Part shown: positions 5,657 through 8,640 of the stretch, in pieces
Numbering within the stretch: the first letter of the stretch is position 1
Layout of the letters: every line of letters starts with the position of its first letter
Assembly: GCA_959018155.1 (NCBI GenBank)
Contig: CAUEKH010000087.1
Span: forward strand, 1 to 8,640
DNA from: an uncultured Hungatella sp.
Lineage (GTDB): Bacteria; Bacillota; Clostridia; Lachnospirales; Lachnospiraceae
Length of the DNA: 8,640 nucleotides
Direction of reading: 5' to 3'
Notes under the pieces: generated by a model
Told to the model about the DNA's origin: nothing
Database searches by the model: none
What the model saw: the letters and a program-made list of their open reading frames with translations, nothing else
Position numbers and translations under genes: made by a program

Positions 5657-6535
5657 ATGTCAAAGATCGATTTACATATTCATTCCTGTTTCAGCGATGA
5701 CGGGGAATTTTCTCCTGCTGAGATTATGAGACAGTGCAGAGAACAGAAGATGGAACTGGTGGCGATTGCCGACCACAATTCGGTGCGCGGTGTTGCGGAA
5801 GCCATGGAGGCGGCAGACGGGCTGAGAGTGATTTCAGGGGTGGAACTCGACTGTGTGTATGGCGGCAGGAATTTTCATCTGCTGGGGTATGGATTTGATG
5901 CCGGACGTAAGGAATTTGGTGAGATTGAGCAGGATATTATCAGACAGGAGCGGGCGGCGGCTGAGGAGAAAATCAGGCTTTTCAGAAATGCCTCGGGAAT
6001 TCCCGTCTCTGTATCGGAGATCCTTGCCACTGCTGCTGACGGTGTGGTGACAGGCGAGATGATAGCGGAATACGTTCTGGCGCAGGAAAAGCCGGAGCAG
6101 TATGAAATCTTAAGGCCGTATCTTCCGGGCGGAGAAAAGAGCGATATGCCAAATGTGCGGTTTTACTGGGACTTTTTTTCGGAGGGGAAAGCGGCCTACG
6201 TTCCTATCCATTATATGGACTTAAAAGATGCGGCAGCCTTGATTCATGACGCGGGCGGTATCGCGGTGCTGGCTCATCCGGGGCAGAATCTCGGAGACGA
6301 TGATACACTTTTGTATGGTATCATTGAGGAGGGGATTGACGGAGTGGAAGCCTTCTCCTCTTACCACAGCAGGGAAGCTGCAGCCCACTATTTAGGGATA
6401 GCGGAGGAAAAGGGACTGCTTGTTACCTGCGGCAGTGATTTCCATGGGAAGCATAAGCCGAACATCAGACTTGGCGGCCATGGGGCGCTGTGGGAAGATG
6501 AACGGATTATGGCGGGGCTTGAGGCCAGAATTTAA
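5657..6535 (+). CDS. PHP-domain phosphoesterase, TrpH (3',5'-nucleotidase) type
   Basis: The 292-residue product carries the complete metal site of PHP phosphoesterases: H7 and H9 in DLHIHS, D14, D39-H40 in AIADHNS, E63 in SGVELD, H74 in FHLLGY, H207 in LAHPG, H237 in SSYHS and D261-H263 in CGSDFHG. TrpH-type enzymes bind two or three Mn2+ or similar ions and remove a phosphate from small nucleotides such as 3',5'-bisphosphates, or degrade short RNA. The insert between residues about 115 and 180 (GIPVSVSEILATAADGVVTG to FFSEGKAAYVP) is of the variant clostridial kind rather than the common PHIA form. Length is normal. AAAGGTGG near 5645 supports the start. It follows the unknown 79-residue gene closely. 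The exact substrate is not shown by the sequence. Confidence 0.92.
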   Translation: MSKIDLHIHSCFSDDGEFSPAEIMRQCREQKMELVAIADHNSVRGVAEAMEAADGLRVISGVELDCVYGGRNFHLLGYGFDAGRKEFGEIEQDIIRQERAAAEEKIRLFRNASGIPVSVSEILATAADGVVTGEMIAEYVLAQEKPEQYEILRPYLPGGEKSDMPNVRFYWDFFSEGKAAYVPIHYMDLKDAAALIHDAGGIAVLAHPGQNLGDDDTLLYGIIEEGIDGVEAFSSYHSREAAAHYLGIAEEKGLLVTCGSDFHGKHKPNIRLGGHGALWEDERIMAGLEARI

Positions 6536-6675
6536 ATTTGGCGGGATCGTGATAAAAACAAGCAGAATAAGAATAGTAAACGAAAAGAAATGAGACTATA
6601 ATCATAATTACCAAGAGGACGGAATCACCGAATTATTGTGACGGATAAAACGTTTTGCAATACTTCATTAAAAAG

Positions 6676-6700
6676 AGCCTGACGAATCTTTTGTCAGGCT
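6676..6700 (-). terminator. Intrinsic terminator on the minus strand
   Basis: AGCCTGAC (6676-6683) and GTCAGGCT (6693-6700) form a perfect 8-bp stem with a 9-nt loop. Read on the minus strand the stem is followed at once by CTTTTTAAT (6667-6675); on the plus strand it is followed by AAAA. Both flanking genes are on the plus strand, so this would end a minus-strand transcript not otherwise explained. Confidence 0.6.
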
Positions 6701-6736
6701 AAAACCCCGTTCCGATATTAATGATAAGAAAAAGTT

Positions 6737-6772
6737 CAGCGCCATACCGGCCCACGAAGGGCGGCGGCGCTG
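6737..6772. other. GC-rich hairpin just upstream of the second DUF3795 gene
   Basis: CAGCGCC (6737-6743) pairs with GGCGCTG (6766-6772), and inside it GCCC (6750-6753) pairs with GGGC (6759-6762) around the loop ACGAA; CC 6747-6748 and GG 6763-6764 extend the inner stem. TTTG follows on the plus strand and, 3 nt further, TTTTT on the minus strand, so it could be a weak terminator in either direction or a leader hairpin of the DUF3795 transcript. The remaining bases of the 6536-6807 gap hold a TATAAT at 6597-6602 and a palindrome AAAACGTTTT (6648-6657), but no gene. Confidence 0.5.
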
Positions 6773-6807
6773 TTTGTGACTAAAGAACGGTATCAGGAGG
6801 AAAAGGT

Positions 6808-7362
6808 ATGAAGGGTTTTGTCAGAGATGATTTGCTGCTGTCACTCTGCGGGTTGAACTGTGGGCTCTGCGTGATGCGTATAGATGGCCATTGCCCGGGG
6901 TGCGGAGGAGGAGAAGGAAACCAGTCGTGTGCGATTGCCAGATGCAGCCTGTCTCATCCGGGCGTGGTATACTGTTCTCAGTGCGACCAGTTCCCCTGCA
7001 GCAGGTATGAGGATGACGGGTATGATGTTTTTATTACCCGTAAAAACCAGCAGGCAGATTTGAGAAAAGTAATTGAGACAGGACGGGAGGCCTACCAGTC
7101 AGAGCAGTTAAGAAAAATAGAGATTTTGAACGAACTGCTGGGACAGTATAATGATGGGCGGCGAAAGACATTTTTCAGTGTGGCGGTCAATTTGCTGCCG
7201 CTTGAGGATCTGGAAGAGGTGGAAAAACAACTGATGAACCAGCCGGAACTTCTGACACTTTCCTTAAAGGAACGGGCCGCCAATGCGGCAGGTCTGCTGA
7301 ATGAGAGGGCCAGAAAATATGGAATTGAACTGAAACTTCGCAGAAAACCGGGGAAAAAATGA
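6808..7362 (+). CDS. DUF3795 cysteine-rich protein (long form)
   Basis: The 184-residue product has an N-terminal DUF3795 domain with ten cysteines: C14-x3-C18-x2-C21-x7-C29-x2-C32, C41-x4-C46 and C56-x2-C59-x4-C64, including CGLNCGLC, CPGCGGG and CSQCDQFPC. The spacing equals that of the 741-1025 protein. The likely role of the cysteines is metal or Fe-S binding; the family's reaction is not known. After residue 70 comes a helical region without cysteines (ADLRKVIETGREAYQSEQLR to ERARKYGIELKL), rich in charged residues. It is cytosolic, with no membrane segment. AGGAGG at 6795-6800 is 7 nt before the ATG. The GyrI-like AraC regulator gene follows 137 bp downstream on the same strand, and a hairpin lies just upstream at 6737-6772. 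Confidence 0.9.
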   Translation: MKGFVRDDLLLSLCGLNCGLCVMRIDGHCPGCGGGEGNQSCAIARCSLSHPGVVYCSQCDQFPCSRYEDDGYDVFITRKNQQADLRKVIETGREAYQSEQLRKIEILNELLGQYNDGRRKTFFSVAVNLLPLEDLEEVEKQLMNQPELLTLSLKERAANAAGLLNERARKYGIELKLRRKPGKK

Positions 7363-7485
7363 GTGGATGAAAGGCAGGAATCCGGGAAAAATGGGAAGCA
7401 GAATGGAAAATATCCTGTGGCGTGTGCAGGGATGGCAAAAAACGTCGAGAGAAACAGACGTGGTTCCTGTATGATGGTAACTGTC

Positions 7486-7494
7486 AGGAGGTGA
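7486..7494 (+). promoter_or_regulatory. Ribosome binding site that sets the AraC-GyrI start at 7500
   Basis: AGGAGGTGA, an almost full anti-16S match, is 5 nt before ATG 7500. An in-frame ATG at 7422 would add 26 residues with no site and no family similarity. A possible -10 (TATGAT, 7470-7475) also lies between the two starts. Confidence 0.8.
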
Positions 7495-7499
7495 CAGGG

Positions 7500-8372
7500 A
7501 TGGAGGAACAGATTGAGGCGGTTCAGAGGATGCAGGATTATATCACAGAACATTTAAAGGAAACGATTACGCTGGCCGATTTGGCGAGGGTGTCTCTATT
7601 TTCACCGTGGTATTCTTACCGGCTGTTTCGGCAGTGGACAAATCTGACGCCTGCGGAGTATATCCGGCGGCTGAAGCTTGCCGGTTCTGCGCTGAAACTT
7701 AAGAGGGAACCGTGCAAAATCATTGATGTTGCATATGAATTCGGATTTGAAAGTGTGGATGGATATCAGCGGGCATTTTTACGGGAATTTGGCTGTAATC
7801 CGCGGGAGTATGCCAGGAGACCGGTTCCTCTGTATCTCTTCACCCCTTATGGCGTCAAATACAGGGAAATCAGAAAGGAGCCGAAACGCATGGAACAGGT
7901 GAGAAATGTATTTATTCAGGTGATTGAGAAGCCGGAACGGAAGGTTATTATTAAGAGGGGAATCGCAGCAGAAGACTACTTCGCTTACTGTGAGGAGGTG
8001 GGCTGTGACGTCTGGGGACTGCTTACCAGTATGGAGTCGATTTGCGGGGAACCGGTGTGTTTGTGGCTGCCGGAAGCGTACCGGCCACCGGGGACTTCTG
8101 TGTACGTTCAGGGTGTGGAGGTGCCTGTCGATTACGACGGGGCGGTTCCGGAGGGCTTCGATGTGATAGTACTTCCTGTGGCCAAATACCTGATGTTCCA
8201 GGGAGAACCGTTTGAGGAGGAAGATTACTGTCAGGCCATAGAGGCGGTCCAGGAATCTGTTAAAAAGTATAATCCTTCTGCAATTGGTTATCAGTGGGAT
8301 GAGAAAAATCCACGGATCCAGCTGGAGCCGGTTGGGGCGAGAGGTTATATTGAGCTGCTGGCAGTAAAGTGA
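7500..8372 (+). CDS. AraC family regulator with C-terminal GyrI-like effector domain (Rob type)
   Basis: From ATG 7500 the product has 290 residues. The AraC DNA-binding domain is at the N-terminus, about residues 7-107: MQDYITEHLKETITLADLAR, the first helix-turn-helix FSPWYSYRLFRQWTNLTPAEY, then IIDVAYEFGFESVDGYQRAF and LREFGCNPREYAR. From about 135 to 289 follows a GyrI-like/bacterial effector-binding domain (VFIQVIEKPERKVIIKRG, YCEEVGCDVWGLLTS, FDVIVLPVAKYLMFQGEP, PRIQLEPVG), the fold that binds hydrophobic or cationic drugs in Rob and BmrR. It is cytosolic and full length. It lies 137 bp after the DUF3795 gene on the same strand, so co-transcription or local control is plausible. The effector and target genes are unknown. 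Confidence 0.93.
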   Translation: MEEQIEAVQRMQDYITEHLKETITLADLARVSLFSPWYSYRLFRQWTNLTPAEYIRRLKLAGSALKLKREPCKIIDVAYEFGFESVDGYQRAFLREFGCNPREYARRPVPLYLFTPYGVKYREIRKEPKRMEQVRNVFIQVIEKPERKVIIKRGIAAEDYFAYCEEVGCDVWGLLTSMESICGEPVCLWLPEAYRPPGTSVYVQGVEVPVDYDGAVPEGFDVIVLPVAKYLMFQGEPFEEEDYCQAIEAVQESVKKYNPSAIGYQWDEKNPRIQLEPVGARGYIELLAVK

Positions 8373-8388
8373 TATTGGCGGAAAGGGA

Positions 8389-8416
8389 AAGGCGCGGAGG
8401 AGAGGTTCCGTGCCTT
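8389..8416 (+). terminator. Probable terminator after the AraC-GyrI gene
   Basis: AAGGCGCGGA (8389-8398) can pair with TCCGTGCCTT (8407-8416), 10 bp with one G-U, around an 8-nt loop, 16 bp after the stop. No clean T-run follows (AACTGTATTGG), with TTTTCTT only at 8430-8436, so it may be weak. Confidence 0.4.
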
Positions 8417-8436
8417 AACTGTATTGGTCTTTTCTT

Positions 8437-8537
8437 AACGAAACATACCCGTTACTGTTCACATTGTAAGAGGCCTGTGAGGCAGGAACTGCCCTGTCTC
8501 ACAGGCTTCATACAGTGTGAGCAGCAACGAATACCCG
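8437..8537. repeat. Near-perfect 70-nt hairpin flanked by short direct repeats
   Basis: Bases 8455-8481 pair with 8498-8524: CTGTTCACATTGTA with TACAGTGTGAGCAG (two G-U), an A-A mismatch (8469/8510), GAG with TTC (one G-U), and GCCTGTGAG with CTCACAGGC. The tip holds GCAG-GAA-CTGC (8482-8492) and a small bulge. On both sides stand AACGAA and TACCCG: AACGAA-ACA-TACCCG at 8437-8451 and AACGAATACCCG at 8526-8537. No T-run follows on either strand, so it is not a usual terminator. It may be a small palindromic mobile element, a repeat of the REP or MITE kind, or a structured RNA. No transposase is present. Confidence 0.7.
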
Positions 8538-8566
8538 GGATTATCATGGGAACATTTAGCGAGGTC

Positions 8567-8595
8567 TTGAATGAACTCAGTGTCCATGGTATAAT
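8567..8595 (+). promoter_or_regulatory. Strong sigma-A promoter reading out of the window
   Basis: TTGAAT (8567-8572), a 17-bp spacer and a perfect TATAAT (8590-8595) with TG at 8587-8588 form the best promoter in the window. Transcription would begin near 8602 and run to the right; the gene must start beyond 8640. A TTGACA at 8603-8608 has no matching -10 in the window. Confidence 0.65.
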
Positions 8596-8640
8596 CCTAT
8601 CTTTGACAGTAAAAAAATTCAAACACCGTTGGAATCCTTA

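Noticed and set aside
1741..6953. 13-bp sequence GATGCAGCCTGTC shared by 1741-1753 and 6941-6953
   Set aside because: One shared 13-mer in a window of this size is expected by chance, and the second copy is inside a coding region.
7092..7553. 153-codon minus-strand open frame
   Set aside because: It spans the 3' end of the DUF3795 gene and the AraC start region, is Ser/Phe/Pro-rich as expected of a shadow, and has no ribosome site. The minus-strand terminator at 6676-6700 is too far away to support it.

Overview
The window looks like chromosome of a gut-type Clostridia, most likely a Lachnospiraceae member. The grounds are strong AGGAGG-type ribosome sites, intermediate base composition, occasional GTG starts, and proteins typical of that group (MATE exporter next to a cupin-AraC regulator, a small sugar acetyltransferase, DUF3795 cysteine-rich proteins, a PHP phosphoesterase). 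Genus and species cannot be set from the sequence alone. No phage, transposase, CRISPR array, rRNA or tRNA was seen.

Layout. 1-660: the 3' end of an unknown acidic protein, then a 107-residue very acidic DUF7716-like protein; both have the look of orphan immunity-type genes. 741-1025: a small DUF3795 cysteine-rich protein with its own extended -10 promoter. 1026-1140: a convergent intergenic region almost filled by a long imperfect inverted repeat that is not a normal terminator. 1141-1647 (minus): a flavin reductase-like FMN protein with a good promoter at 1705-1734. 1894-2261: an ACT-domain gene broken by a one-base frameshift near its 3' end. 2312-2908: a maltose/galactoside O-acetyltransferase-type enzyme. 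2993-4414 and 4386-5300: a MATE exporter overlapping by 29 nt an AraC regulator with a cupin sensor, probably co-transcribed and translationally coupled. 5386-5625 and 5657-6535: a 79-residue protein of unknown function and a TrpH-type PHP phosphoesterase, an apparent two-gene unit behind a TATAAT box and an operator-like inverted repeat. 6536-6807: non-coding, with two hairpins, one of which is an intrinsic terminator pointing the 'wrong' way (minus strand). 6808-7362 and 7500-8372: a second DUF3795 protein and a Rob/GyrI-like AraC regulator. 8373-8640: non-coding, with a probable terminator, a 70-nt near-perfect hairpin flanked by short direct repeats, and a strong promoter reading out of the window.

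How the genes may work together. Two units pair a regulator with a likely detoxification or sensing protein: MATE + cupin-AraC (drug or metabolite export controlled by a ligand-sensing activator) and DUF3795 + AraC-GyrI (small-molecule sensing with a cysteine-rich protein of unknown role). The two DUF3795 proteins share one exact cysteine spacing pattern. No clearly new multi-gene system is evident. The best leads are the DUF3795/AraC pair, the unknown 79-residue protein with its palindromic operator, the minus-strand terminator at 6670-6700, and the two structured intergenic elements at 1052-1106 and 8437-8537.
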